Source: Akkermansiaceae bacterium | GTDB lineage: Bacteria > Verrucomicrobiota > Verrucomicrobiia > Verrucomicrobiales > Akkermansiaceae | Direction of reading: 5' to 3' | Assembly (NCBI GenBank): GCA_025354565.1 | Contig: JANXMQ010000122.1 | Coordinates: 1 to 47,398 of the forward strand | DNA length: 47,398 nucleotides | In this document: positions 15,866-25,009 of the stretch, piece after piece | How the letters are laid out: each line of letters starts with the position of its first letter | Position numbering within the stretch: position 1 is the stretch's first letter | Program-made: the position numbers and the translations under genes | Notes under the pieces: model-generated | Told to the model about the DNA's origin: nothing | Databases searched by the model: none | Seen by the model: the letters and a program-made list of their open reading frames with translations, nothing else

Positions 15866-16996
15866 TCAGAACAGCGGCGATTGCGGAAAAAATATCCGCT
15901 GGACTGCCCAAGTGACGCCCGCAACCGCCACGAATGCGGAGCCAACGGTCTGCACCTGCGGCGTCCATTTCTTGAGTGGCAATAGGATGATGAAGGCGAG
16001 GGCGAGCACGGAAATCTGCGCCAATTCCACGCCGACATTGAATCCCAGTAGCGGCCCTGTTAGCTGGTCGCGCGGAATGTTGCCGAGTTTATCCGCGAGC
16101 ACGCTGGCGAAGCCGAGGCCGTGCAGCAGCCCGAAGCAAAAGACGAGAATCATCCGCTGCCTACCGAATTTGTGGACCACCAGGTTTTCAATTCCCACCC
16201 ACGCGATGCTCACCGCGATCAAGTTCTCCACGATCTTTCCCGGCACATGCACCACGCCGAAAACCGCAAGCGCCAGCGTGATCGAGTGGGCCAGAGTGAA
16301 CAGGAGTGACTGGCCCATCAGTGCCCTCCAGTTAGGAACTAACAAAAATAGCCCTAGGACAAACAGGATGTGATCCGCACCCATCACATGGGTAAATCCG
16401 AGCTGCACCCAGCCGCCCGTCACCGGCGTCTCGACCGCTACCGATTTCCCCGTGTCCTCTCGTTTCAACAACATCAGAGTGCCACCCGGCAAAGTGCTAA
16501 CCACCCTCGCGTCATCGCCGACTTCCGTTAGAATAATGAGTTCTGTCTCTTTTTCCCCCGCCCAATGAATCCGCAGTTCCCCACCTCCCGGCACCGCATC
16601 AATCAGGATTTGAATGGAGATCAACGCGATGTCCCCGGCCTCTTCCGGCAGCTCAAATGGCGTTTTTTGAAAATCCGGGAACTCGATCCGCCACGCCACC
16701 TCCTGGTCCGCGAAGGTGAAGCGCAGCAGCTTCCGCAGCGTGGTTTCCGTCTCCTTGCGGATTCGCGCAAACTCCTCCGGCGTGACCTTCATCTCCGCCG
16801 CCCGGCTCAACGGCGGTCCCCCCGGAATATTGCGGGTTTCCGGCAACATGTAGGCGATGTCCATTTGCCCTGACAGCCGCCACTGGGTATTGAGATCCTG
16901 AAATTCCAACTCCACAGACGGCACCTGATGCGCCTTAGCCGTTGGCGAAAAAGCAGTGAAAAATAGCAGAATCAGAAAAATTCGGGCAAAGTTCAT
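15866..16996 (-). CDS. HupE/UreJ-like membrane protein
   Basis: This 376-residue protein has a signal peptide (FARIFLILLFFTAFSPTAKA, cleaved before HQVPS), an exported domain of about 190 residues (VELEFQDLNTQWRLSGQMDI, EEFARIRKETETTLRK) and then six or so membrane helices. The membrane part has GFTHVMGADHILFVLGLFL, TLAHSITLALAVFG, VENLIAVSIAWVGIEN and FGLLHGLGFASVL, whose spaced histidines are typical of the HupE/UreJ_2 family of putative metal (Ni/Co) permeases. I start at ATG 16994-16996 because it begins the signal peptide; the frame is open 38 codons further. It is convergent with the nuclease gene, 9 bp apart. The substrate is not certain. Confidence 0.85.
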   Translation of the reverse strand: MNFARIFLILLFFTAFSPTAKAHQVPSVELEFQDLNTQWRLSGQMDIAYMLPETRNIPGGPPLSRAAEMKVTPEEFARIRKETETTLRKLLRFTFADQEVAWRIEFPDFQKTPFELPEEAGDIALISIQILIDAVPGGGELRIHWAGEKETELIILTEVGDDARVVSTLPGGTLMLLKREDTGKSVAVETPVTGGWVQLGFTHVMGADHILFVLGLFLLVPNWRALMGQSLLFTLAHSITLALAVFGVVHVPGKIVENLIAVSIAWVGIENLVVHKFGRQRMILVFCFGLLHGLGFASVLADKLGNIPRDQLTGPLLGFNVGVELAQISVLALAFIILLPLKKWTPQVQTVGSAFVAVAGVTWAVQRIFFPQSPLF

Positions 16997-17161
16997 ACAC
17001 AATGGATCTGCGGCTAGACTTACGGGCCGACGGTGACTTTGACCACCAAGAACCACCGATTGACGAATCCAACGAAAAAAATATTTCTCCTCGCTGGTAA
17101 ACGACATCACAAATTTCGACCGTAAAGACTTTGCACCCGACTCTCCAACATCCGATCACCC

Positions 17162-18296
17162 GTAACGAGCGATAACTCTCTCCAAGCTCCCAGCCCTGAG
17201 CATCTCGGCGAGCTTCTCCCTCAATACGGGATCGACTCCTTCATCGCACAGGGCGGTGTGGGTGCCGTTTACAAGGCCCGCCAACTCTCACTGGATCGCG
17301 ACGTCGCTATCAAGGTGCTCCTTTATGAATTCGGCGGGGATGCGGAATTCCGGGAGTCTTTCACCACCGAGGCCAAGGCGATGGCTCGTCTCAACCACCC
17401 GAATCTTCTCGGTGTATTCGACTACGGCAACGTCGATGGGATGCCCTATATTGTCATGGAGTATGTCGATGGCGGGTCGCTGCACGAGGCGGCGTGGAAC
17501 AAGGCGATCGCGCCCTTACAGGCGGTTGCCATCGTCAAGGGCATCTGCGCAGGACTCGCCCGACCCACGGAATACCCAGGACCTGCCGCCCGGCGATCCT
17601 GAGCTGCTCCAACGCGCCACCGGCTTGATCCAAGATGCCCGCAAAAAGCGCGACACCGGGTACTCAGATAATGTCGAGGCCCTGCTGTTCCAATTCGCCA
17701 GCCATGCCCACACCGGCAAGAAGGAGGACGCTGTTTTCATGGAAAATCTCAAGCGAATGCTCGGCGGCAACCGCATTCCCTCGACGGACGGTTTCCGAGG
17801 ACTCACTGATGAAGTCGTCAAAAACTTCGCCCTGGCCCAGTCCAAAGAAAAGGCCATCGAGGACGCCCACCGCAACGAACTCACCCACATCCGCGATGCT
17901 TACGTCGCCCGCCTCAAAGGGGCCGCAGCCGATACTGCCGACGCAGAACTCAAGCCGCGCCTGCTCGCCCAAGCAGAGCGGGCGAGCGATTTGGACGAGT
18001 GGGTCCAATCGCTCGCGCCCGAGGCCAATGAAGCCACCCAATCTTTCCCCGCATCCTTCCTCGGCAAGTGGTCCGAACGAAATTACGGGCACGACGAGCA
18101 CTGGATCGCGCATCCGGGCGGCAAATTGGAGGTAGTCGGACACGATTGGAATGTGACTTGGATCATCCTCGAAAACGGCACTTTAGAGATCTGATGGCCG
18201 GACAAAAAACCTTGCGTCTTCACCCGTGATGGGGATGGCTGGGACGGCAAGAACTCTTTCGGAAAAAAAACCACCCTCACCCGTGGTAACTGGTGA
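17162..18296 (+). pseudogene. Serine/threonine protein kinase remnant, broken in three places
   Basis: The 5' part encodes a kinase N-lobe: PSPEHLGELLPQY, the Gly-loop FIAQGGVGAVYK, VAIKVL, an E in EAKAMARLNHPN, and YIVMEYVDGGSL, ending at GICAGLA. The frame then stops at 17600-17602; everything from the HRD loop onward is gone. The region downstream resumes in the +1-shifted frame with DLPPGDPELLQRATGLI, the helical C-terminal region usual for such kinases in this phylum, and a final beta domain (FLGKWSERNYG, DWNVTWIILENGTLEI). An in-frame TGA (18192-18194) interrupts this domain, which continues as WPDKKPCVFTRDGDGW to a stop at 18294-18296. No ATG, GTG or TTG start exists in frame upstream; the frame opens after TAA 17123-17125. 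The gene is dead. Confidence 0.85.
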
Positions 18297-18413
18297 TTTA
18301 TTTTATCAGAAACTCCGCGCACGCTGGCGCGGGTGCGTCCCTTTCCTGCACTCTCCGCTGATTGCGCGATCCGTGCTTGCCGTGCGCACCCGTGGCAGTT
18401 ATTGCCCTAAGGC

Positions 18414-18713
18414 ATGGAGCACCATGTTTATTTCTGGCTAAAGGATGAGTATCAAAGTACCGTGGACCGTGCGATCTTCGAGCAAGGTTTGTCCGCGCTG
18501 ATGGAGATCAAGCTGGTGGCTGGCGGCCGCTGGGCGGTGCCGGCGAAGGTGATGATCAGACCGGTCATCGACCAATCATGGGACTATGCGCTGTCGATGC
18601 AATTCAACACCATCGAGGAGCACGACGCCTATCAGGTGGACCCGGACCATGAAATTTTCATCAACTCCTTCAAGGACTGGTGGGCGCAGGTGCAGGTGCG
18701 GGATCTGGCGTGA
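18414..18713 (+). CDS. Dabb (stress-responsive alpha/beta-barrel) domain protein
   Basis: This 99-residue protein is a complete Dabb domain, a small dimeric ferredoxin-like barrel. It starts MEHHVYFWLKDE (the His-Val strand is the family hallmark), with GRWAVPAKVM in the middle and the typical SMQFNTIEEHDAYQVDPDH followed by a final FINSFKDWWAQVQV helix and strand. Dabb proteins are often of unknown ligand. The gene is convergent with the WD40/TPR gene, with only 4 bp between the stops. Confidence 0.85.
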   Translation: MEHHVYFWLKDEYQSTVDRAIFEQGLSALMEIKLVAGGRWAVPAKVMIRPVIDQSWDYALSMQFNTIEEHDAYQVDPDHEIFINSFKDWWAQVQVRDLA

Positions 18714-18717
18714 TCGT

Positions 18718-21360
18718 CTAACGGGCGAACTGCCTGAGCGTCGTTTTCAACTCTTCGGGCCAGTCGAGGGTGTCTAAGGTCTTGGCATCCGCCCAAGCGG
18801 GATTGATCTTGAGTAGGTCTTGGAAATAGACGGCCGCATCATCCATCGCGCCGGACTGGGCGGCGGCGATGGTGAGCAGGGCGGTGGCGTTTTCTAATTT
18901 TTCCGCCGGGAAACCGATGCGTTGGCCGTCGCGCAGAAAGCGGTAGGAGCTTTCCGAATTTCCAGTGAGCAGGGCGACCCAGCCCGCCCGCAGTGCGAAG
19001 TTTCCATCCTGCGAGAAACGGTGGAAGCCGGTCGTTAGAATCTGCATCGCCTGCTGCGGATCGGAGTTTTCAAACGCGGTGTATGCGGCCTCGGCGTAGT
19101 CGGCGGGCAACTGGGTTTCCAAGGGATGCTCGGTGATGAGCTCGATCCAGAGCGGGTGGGCTTTCTGATAGTCGCCAAGCGAGGTCAGGGCCAGCGCCTC
19201 GGCCCGTAAGCAGGGTTCAGTCGGTGCGCCGAGATTGCGGGCGCGACTGGCGAGTTCGAGAGTGATTTCCGTTTCCTCTTTGTGGGCGGAAAAGGCGAGC
19301 GCGGCTTGCAGACAGGCGGCGGCATAACGCGCGCGGCCAACGGCGGCAAGGGTCGCGGGATCGGTGAGGTGCGCGGCGACGGCCTGGCGTTGCGCGGGCG
19401 TCGAATTTTCAGGCACTACGATGGCGTCCAGCACCTCGCGGGCGCAATGGCGGAGTTGGTCGAGGGCGGGCTTGAAATCCGCCTGCTCCCAACCGTCCCA
19501 GTCCTCACGCAGGCAGAACTCGGTCAGTTCGGGGAAATTTTCCGGCCACGCGGCCAACGCGTCCGCCTTCCGGCCTTGCAACCAAGCGATGCGCGAGAGG
19601 GCGAGCTGGCGCAATAGCGGCGGCAGATCCGTAGCGGTGTCGAGACAGGCGGCGATCCATTCGTGAATGTCGGACTGCAAGGCCAGCGCAAGTGCGGTGG
19701 CAGCCGCTGGTCCCTTGCCACCCGCCGCTTTGATGGCGGCGAGGATGGCCGGGCTGTCGTTAGCGTGGAAAATTTCCGCCAGTCTGACGGCATCAGGATT
19801 TTCTGTTAGCGCCGCGCGGGCCAAGCGCTCCCGCAGCGGCGCGAATGCTTCCGGCGCAGCCATGCGATGGGGCGTCGCCTTGAACGCCGCGGTGACCGGC
19901 GTGAAATCCAACTGCGGGAAAACGGCTAGAATGGCGGTGAAATTGCAGTCGTCGAGGGCTTTCAAACGGGCAGTGGAATCGAGGTGAGTGAAGGTGCGGG
20001 CCTTTTCGTCGTATTGGAGACCAGTCAGGGCGGCGCGGAGATGCACCAGATTGGTTAGACAGGTGTCGTTGATGGGACTGGGCTGGCGGGTGACTGGATT
20101 TTCTTTAGGAACTGGCAGCAAGTGATGAACGGTTAGCGTGCCGTTGTCCTCGCCGGTGAACACTCTTTCCCCAGCAAATGCCAGCGCGGTGATCGGGTGT
20201 ACGGTCGCAAGGGGTGCGCGGGCTTTGGTTGGAAATTTCACAACATTTCCCGTGATCGTGAAGGGCGCGTGCTGCGGGTCTTCCAACAGTCCGGTCCAGC
20301 GGCGTAGTTGGCTGCTCCATGGGCAGCGGTCCGCCAGCGCGTCCGGCGTGAGCGAGCCATCCGCCTGATGCTGATAGACGACCAGCGCGCGAGCGGGTGC
20401 CTGTTGCGGCCCACGGTCTTGGAGTGTTAGAGCGGAATTCCCGTCCATGGAAAACCGGGCATCCAGCAATTTCATCAGTTCCGGCGGCGGGGTCTGGCGC
20501 AGCGGTTCGACCGGAGAAACCGGCATTTCCCACTGGCTGCCATCGCCATTCAAAACCCGCAACTGCCCGCGATCCAGAAACGCCGCCAGCGGTGGCGGGG
20601 CGTCTGCGGCGGTGGGTTCTGAGGCGCGGATGAGCTGGCCGGTGGCCGCGTCGCGCACATTCCAGACGATGGCGTGGTCTTTTTCCGAGACCCAGTACGG
20701 ATGAGCTAACAGCAGTCCGTCGGCGGAAAAAACGATGACGGCGGATGGTGTTAGAAAATTCGGCACGGTTCCCAATTCACCGATCGGCTTGAGCGTTGCC
20801 GCGTTGCACAGCAGAGTGACCGGTCCGCGCTCGATGACCACCGAGCGGTGGGCCGGGTCGTAGGTCAGGCTGCGGGTATGGCAGTTAGTGACGGGAAACA
20901 GGACGCTTTCGATATGCTGGGATTCCAAATTCCAACGCACCGTCGTGTTGGTCCTGCCGGCCAGACTCACCCACAGCGAAGAAGGCGCGGAGAAGGAAAT
21001 TTGCTCAACTGGCTGGGGATGATCGAGCGTGAGTTCCGGCAGATTCCACACCGTTTCCTTGAGGATGCCCGCCGCCATGGCCCGGGCTTCTACCGCAGCG
21101 GGATCGGCCTGCAACGCGGCAACTAACAGGGCCAGCGCCTGGTCGGGTTGGTTTGCGGCAAGCAGGGCCTTGGCCGCATCGGTCCGGGCATCCGCGAGGG
21201 GTGAACCGGACGTGGACTCGCTGGGAGTCGCGGATTTTTCCACGACCTGTGGCGGCGGCTTGCAGCTTTGCTGAGTGGCCACCATCACTACGAACGGGGC
21301 GAAAAAATGCCACCGACTGCGTTTTCGCGCCGGGGATAATGCGCTCGTCGGGCCAAGCAT
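18718..21360 (-). CDS. Exported WD40-like/TPR repeat protein
   Basis: This protein of about 880 residues has an N-terminal export signal (WHFFAPFVVMVATQQSC) whose cysteine may be a lipidation site, though the lipobox is imperfect. A first TPR-like pair (DAAKALLAANQPDQALALLVAALQADP) is followed by a propeller region about 100-440 (VRWNLESQHIESVLF, IVWNVRDAATGQLIRAS, VFTGEDNGTLTVHHL). A long helical, TPR-rich C-terminal half contains SLGDYQKAHPLWIELITEHP and GFHRFSQDGNFALRAGWVALL. This is a scaffold type; partners and role are unknown. The start is ATG 21358-21360; GTG 21364-21366 would add two residues. Confidence 0.8.
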   Translation of the reverse strand: MLGPTSALSPARKRSRWHFFAPFVVMVATQQSCKPPPQVVEKSATPSESTSGSPLADARTDAAKALLAANQPDQALALLVAALQADPAAVEARAMAAGILKETVWNLPELTLDHPQPVEQISFSAPSSLWVSLAGRTNTTVRWNLESQHIESVLFPVTNCHTRSLTYDPAHRSVVIERGPVTLLCNAATLKPIGELGTVPNFLTPSAVIVFSADGLLLAHPYWVSEKDHAIVWNVRDAATGQLIRASEPTAADAPPPLAAFLDRGQLRVLNGDGSQWEMPVSPVEPLRQTPPPELMKLLDARFSMDGNSALTLQDRGPQQAPARALVVYQHQADGSLTPDALADRCPWSSQLRRWTGLLEDPQHAPFTITGNVVKFPTKARAPLATVHPITALAFAGERVFTGEDNGTLTVHHLLPVPKENPVTRQPSPINDTCLTNLVHLRAALTGLQYDEKARTFTHLDSTARLKALDDCNFTAILAVFPQLDFTPVTAAFKATPHRMAAPEAFAPLRERLARAALTENPDAVRLAEIFHANDSPAILAAIKAAGGKGPAAATALALALQSDIHEWIAACLDTATDLPPLLRQLALSRIAWLQGRKADALAAWPENFPELTEFCLREDWDGWEQADFKPALDQLRHCAREVLDAIVVPENSTPAQRQAVAAHLTDPATLAAVGRARYAAACLQAALAFSAHKEETEITLELASRARNLGAPTEPCLRAEALALTSLGDYQKAHPLWIELITEHPLETQLPADYAEAAYTAFENSDPQQAMQILTTGFHRFSQDGNFALRAGWVALLTGNSESSYRFLRDGQRIGFPAEKLENATALLTIAAAQSGAMDDAAVYFQDLLKINPAWADAKTLDTLDWPEELKTTLRQFAR

Positions 21361-21409
21361 GTTCACCGATTCAACGCCGCTGCCCGCGATTCGTGTCTGT
21401 AACTGCGGT

Positions 21410-21850
21410 TCAAAGCCCGCTTTTCTGGATCAAATCGCGGAGCTGGATTTGAAACTCCTTGATGTCCGCAGCCGAGGGATGATAGCCCTCCGTGTCAGGA
21501 TCGAGGCCGGGGCGACCGGTTTGATCGAGCATCCAGACCGCCGTCTCGCCATCGCTGAAACTGACTTTGCCACTCACCAGCGCGCCGGGCAGGGTCAGGG
21601 TATCCATCGTCGTGGTGACAACACCGGTGGGGATCGGCGCGGGCTTTTCCAATTTTTCCGGCTCCACTTTCGACTCCTCGATCAGCTCGATGCCGAGGTC
21701 GAGGATGAGAAATCGGGTGTCCATATAAGTGATCGAATGGCCGAAATCCTCCTTCACGTGGCGTTGGAGATCCGACATGGATGCTCCCTCGGCGGCCCAT
21801 TGCCGAAGCGCTTCGATTTGTTCCGGGGTGAGTTTGCTGGCGCTGAACAT
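21410..21850 (-). CDS. Conserved protein of unknown function
   Basis: This 146-residue protein has an N-terminal helical domain (LTPEQIEALRQWAAEGASMSD then LQRHVKEDFGHSITYMDTRF) that looks like a helix-turn-helix of the transposon/resolvase kind, a linker (KVEPEKLEKPAPIPTG), and a beta-rich C-terminal part (VSGKVSFSDGETAVWMLDQTGR) ending in IQLRDLIQKSGL. The ATG at 21848-21850 is chosen because it begins the first helix neatly; the frame is open 19 codons further. It lies 49 bp upstream of the WD40/TPR gene on the same strand, so they may be cotranscribed. Function not recognised. Confidence 0.65.
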   Translation of the reverse strand: MFSASKLTPEQIEALRQWAAEGASMSDLQRHVKEDFGHSITYMDTRFLILDLGIELIEESKVEPEKLEKPAPIPTGVVTTTMDTLTLPGALVSGKVSFSDGETAVWMLDQTGRPGLDPDTEGYHPSAADIKEFQIQLRDLIQKSGL

Positions 21851-22013
21851 GCCTTGTTTTCGGTCCCCGCCGCCCACTTGCCAAGCCTCAAGCGCACCGA
21901 CCTGCATCTTCGCTGCGATTCATACTTGGTTCATGTGACATTCATGGCATGGGACGCTTGACCGGGTTTTTCATCTTCCCATCCGCAGACCATGCGATTA
22001 CTCCATTCGCAGC

Positions 22014-22970
22014 ATGAATCAACTCGACCAACTGAAGCAGTACACGACCGTCGTCGCCGATACCGGAGATTTCGAGTCGATGAAAACCTATCAACCGCAG
22101 GACGCGACGACCAATCCCTCGCTGATCCTCCAAGCTGCCGCGAAACCCGAATACAATCACCTCGTCGCGCAGGCGGTGAGTGAAGTGAAGGCCACAGGCG
22201 CAACCGGCCCAGCCCTAACGGAAGCGATCCTTGACCGTATCCTGATCCTGTTCGGTCTGGAAATTTTGAAGATCGTCCCAGGCCGTGTCTCCACGGAAGT
22301 CGATGCCCGGCTCTCGTTCGACACTGCGGCGACCATCGCCAAGGCCCACACGCTCATCGCTGCCTATGAAAAGGAAGGTCACACACGCGAGCGGATTCTC
22401 ATCAAGATCGCCTCCACTTGGGAAGGTATCAAAGCAGCGGAAGCACTGGCGAAAGAAGGCATCCATTGCAATCTGACCCTGCTGTTTTCCTTCGCCCAAG
22501 CCGTCGCCTGCGCCGAGGCCGGGGTGCAGCTCATCTCGCCCTTCGTCGGTCGCATCCTCGACTGGCATAAAAAGGAAACCGGCAAGGATTTCGAAGGCGA
22601 CGAAGATCCCGGCGTCATCTCCGTGCGCGCCATTTACAATTACTACAAAAAATTCGGATATAAGACCGAGGTCATGGGCGCGTCCTTCCGCAACAAGGGG
22701 GAAATCCTCGCCCTTGCTGGCTGCGATCTACTAACCATCAGCCCAGGTCTGTTAGGCGAACTCCAGGCTTCCGAAGAACCGATCACCGCCCGCCTAACCG
22801 CTGCTGAAGCCGCCGCCAGCAGCCATGAGAAAATCACCCTCAACGAGAGCGATTTCCGTTTCATGCTCAACGAGGACGCCATGGCCACCGAGAAAACCGC
22901 CCACGGCATACGCGCCTTCTCGGCGGACATCGTGAAGCTGGAAACGCTTATCGCGGGAATGCTCGGCTGA
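22014..22970 (+). CDS. tal: Transaldolase
   Basis: This 318-residue cytoplasmic enzyme of the non-oxidative pentose phosphate pathway transfers a dihydroxyacetone unit from sedoheptulose 7-phosphate to glyceraldehyde 3-phosphate. It is of the long TalB class: DATTNPSLI (residues 30-38), [10 protein letters not shown] with Schiff-base lysine K131, [33 protein letters not shown] and LLTISPGLL are all present. Length equals E. coli TalB. The gene is monocistronic with a strong terminator 24 bp after the stop. Confidence 0.95.
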   Translation: MNQLDQLKQYTTVVADTGDFESMKTYQPQDATTNPSLILQAAAKPEYNHLVAQAVSEVKATGATGPALTEAILDRILILFGLEILKIVPGRVSTEVDARLSFDTAATIAKAHTLIAAYEKEGHTRERILIKIASTWEGIKAAEALAKEGIHCNLTLLFSFAQAVACAEAGVQLISPFVGRILDWHKKETGKDFEGDEDPGVISVRAIYNYYKKFGYKTEVMGASFRNKGEILALAGCDLLTISPGLLGELQASEEPITARLTAAEAAASSHEKITLNESDFRFMLNEDAMATEKTAHGIRAFSADIVKLETLIAGMLG

Positions 22971-22993
22971 GGTCCCCTGCCCGCTCGGATCCA

Positions 22994-23024
22994 AGCCACG
23001 GGCCGCTCGCCCGTGGCTTTTTTT
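22994..23024 (+). terminator. tal: Intrinsic terminator of tal
   Basis: AGCCACGGGC pairs perfectly with GCCCGTGGCT around a 4-5 base loop and runs into seven T residues. The rest of the 306 bp gap up to 23276 has no gene. It contains an isolated TTGACA at 23192-23197, about 80 bp before the next start, but I find no fitting -10 at 16-18 bp. Confidence 0.9.
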
Positions 23025-23276
23025 AAGATCCTTGGAACCATTCGGCGGACGCGGGTGGAGAAATTCGAAAATTGCTGGCAAACCCCGTTGCAAGTCGCAC
23101 GGTGATCCGTGCGTTTTCCTGTATTGCCGCGCTTTCAGATGGCAACTCGGCTGGTTGAAACCATGATTTTTCAAAGGCTCCATCGGACCTCTTGACATTG
23201 GCCCAATCCCTGCAAAAAAGTATGGCGGATCACGGAACATGTTTCTGGGTCCATCAACAACAATTGCAAAAGCCTC

Positions 23277-23684
23277 ATGAAAACATTAATCGCCAAATCA
23301 CTCGTCCTTGGTAGCCTCGGCCTCGCCATCGCTGCTATGCTCCCGAGCTGTGTCGCCACCTATCCCGCACCGGTGTCCGCCAACGTCCACGTCGGCTATC
23401 AAGTGAATGCCCTGCCTTACGGCTACCGCACCGAAGTGTATGGTGGCACCACTTACTACGTCCACAATGGATACTACTATCGTCCGCATGGTGGCCGCTA
23501 TGTGGTGGTTGAGGCACCGCGCACGGTTTACACCCACGGCTACCACAACAATGATGTGATCATCACCCGTTTGCCGTCCGGTTACCGGGTCGTGAACTAC
23601 CGGGGTGCGCGTTATTATCAATCCCGTGGGGTTTATTACCAACAACGCGGATCTGGTTATGTGGTCGTGTCCCGGCCCTACTAA
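23277..23684 (+). CDS. Tyrosine-rich lipoprotein (DUF6515-like)
   Basis: This 135-residue secreted lipoprotein has a signal ending MLPSC (lipid-modified cysteine at about residue 25), then a Tyr/Gly/His-rich body with repeated strand pairs: TTYYVHNGYYYRPHGGRYVVV, then LPSGYRVVNYRG and RYYQSRGVYYQQRGSGYVVV. The repeated YYxxxG(V/Y)YYxxxG pattern is that of small beta-strand repeat proteins seen in DUF6515 and related envelope proteins. It likely sits in the outer membrane or periplasm. The function is not known. A broken DUF3309 gene follows 47 bp downstream. Confidence 0.75.
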   Translation: MKTLIAKSLVLGSLGLAIAAMLPSCVATYPAPVSANVHVGYQVNALPYGYRTEVYGGTTYYVHNGYYYRPHGGRYVVVEAPRTVYTHGYHNNDVIITRLPSGYRVVNYRGARYYQSRGVYYQQRGSGYVVVSRPY

Positions 23685-23731
23685 GCGATCAGTCCCGGCG
23701 CAACGCGCCTAACCCTAACTAAAACAAAATC

Positions 23732-23891
23732 ATGTCCCTCGGTGTACCATACTGCTCGTCATCCTCATCGTGGCATTGGTCGGGGCACTCCCTACTTGGG
23801 GTCACAGCAGAAGTTGGGGCTACGCGCCCAGCGGTGGTTGGGACTGATTTTGGTTATTTTGATCATCCTGTTGCGACTCGGTAGAATCTGA
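23732..23891 (+). pseudogene. DUF3309-like small membrane protein gene with two frameshifts
   Basis: DUF3309 proteins are about 50 residues with two hydrophobic helices around a Trp/His/Gly-rich centre. Here the pieces lie in three frames: MSLG (23732-23743); then TILLVILIVALVGALPTW and GHSRSWGYAPSGG in the frame starting 23746; then LGLILVILIILLRLGRI and TGA (23889-23891) in a third frame. The first break is an extra GT in GGTGTACC (or one base lost), the second a missing base within the GGTGGTTGG stretch near 23840. Span length 160, not a multiple of three, agrees. Either the gene is dead or the assembly has two indels here. Confidence 0.8.
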
Positions 23892-23915
23892 GTCATCGGC
23901 AGGCAGATTCCAAGG

Positions 23916-23949
23916 AACAGGCGGCGGGGTTCACTTGCCGCCTGTTTCA
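23916..23949 (+). terminator. Hairpin, possible terminator after the DUF3309 remnant
   Basis: AACAGGCGGC pairs with GCCGCCTGTT (10 bp stem, 11-base loop), followed only by TCATT. The stem is strong but the T-run is poor. The rest of the gap to 24127 shows no gene. Confidence 0.5.
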
Positions 23950-24127
23950 TTGGCTAGCGGGCCACCCCAGACCAAGGGCAAGTGACCTTGGGCAAGGCGG
24001 CGGCCACCCAGAAGGCGAAACGACGCCGAACCGTGGCCCGAATCCGACTGGCACCAAGGTTTTGCGGGTGACAGTATTTTCACCCGGCCTTGCGGCGGGC
24101 ACGATGCCGTGATAATCCCTTTTTCAG

Positions 24128-25009
24128 ATGGGCATCGCCGACCGAGATTATCACCGTATAGACCGCCGCGAACCGAGCGGTTTTTTTTCGCAAATCACGC
24201 CCGTGGTCAAATGGCTGCTGATTGTGAATCTGGCCCTGTATTTCCTGGAACCCGATGACAAGCCTTTCCGGGAGTTCGGGGCTTTCACGATTCAATCCGG
24301 TGTGTTTGATGGGCGGCTCTGGGAGTTCGTCACGTTTCAGTTCCTCCACGGCAGCATCACGCATGTGTTTTTCAACTGCATGGGAATTTTCTTCTTCGGC
24401 CCATGGCTGGAGCGTTGGTGGGGGTCGGGGAAATTCCTGCTGTTCTATCTGCTCTGTGGGGTGGGTGGAGCACTCTTTTACACATTGCTGGTGTTGATCG
24501 GACTGCTGGCGAGTGACGGCTTCCAAACGCCGTTGGTTGGGGCCTCTGCCGGGATCTACGGCATCCTGATCGGCGTCGCGGTGATCGCGCCGGAATTGCG
24601 AGTAAGGCTCTTGATCCCGCCCGTGGAACTTTCCATGCGTCAGCTTGCCATCTGGCTGATGGCGATTGCTGTTGGAACCATTCTACTTGGTTATTTTCAC
24701 ATCGATCTCTTCGGGCTGGTTAGCAACGAAGGCGGTCAGGCGGGGCATCTGGGCGGGGCCATCCTCGGGTTCATTTTAATTCGTTTCCCGAATTTGTTAG
24801 GACGGCGGGTGGTGGTGGAACAATTGCGCCCCGTGAGCTCGGCCCCTATTCCCTTAGCCAAGCTGCGGCCACGCACCGAGCTTGAACTGCAACAGGATTC
24901 CGCTCTGGACTTGATCCTCGATAAAATTTCCCGCGAGGGCTTCCAAAGTCTCACCCAAGAGGAGCGGGATTTCCTCCAAAAAGCCTCAAATTCAAACTCA
25001 GCCCCGTGA
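24128..25009 (+). CDS. Rhomboid-family intramembrane serine protease
   Basis: This 293-residue integral membrane protease has about six hydrophobic helices. The catalytic dyad is visible: S140 in GASAGIYG and H207 in GGQAGHLGGA. The oxyanion-region HGSITHVFFN (H74, H79, N83) and WR-like RLWEFVTFQF loop 1 are in place. A cytoplasmic C-terminal tail (about 215-293) ends in a helix pair (DSALDLILDKISREGFQSL, TQEERDFLQKAS) common in this family outside the proteobacteria. The stop overlaps the mazG start (TGATG), so the two genes are translationally coupled. Confidence 0.9.
   Translation: MGIADRDYHRIDRREPSGFFSQITPVVKWLLIVNLALYFLEPDDKPFREFGAFTIQSGVFDGRLWEFVTFQFLHGSITHVFFNCMGIFFFGPWLERWWGSGKFLLFYLLCGVGGALFYTLLVLIGLLASDGFQTPLVGASAGIYGILIGVAVIAPELRVRLLIPPVELSMRQLAIWLMAIAVGTILLGYFHIDLFGLVSNEGGQAGHLGGAILGFILIRFPNLLGRRVVVEQLRPVSSAPIPLAKLRPRTELELQQDSALDLILDKISREGFQSLTQEERDFLQKASNSNSAP

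Noticed and set aside
17256..18194. A single 312-residue protein spanning the kinase remnant
   Set aside because: Its first 100 residues are an out-of-frame reading of the kinase N-lobe; only the later part is natural sequence.
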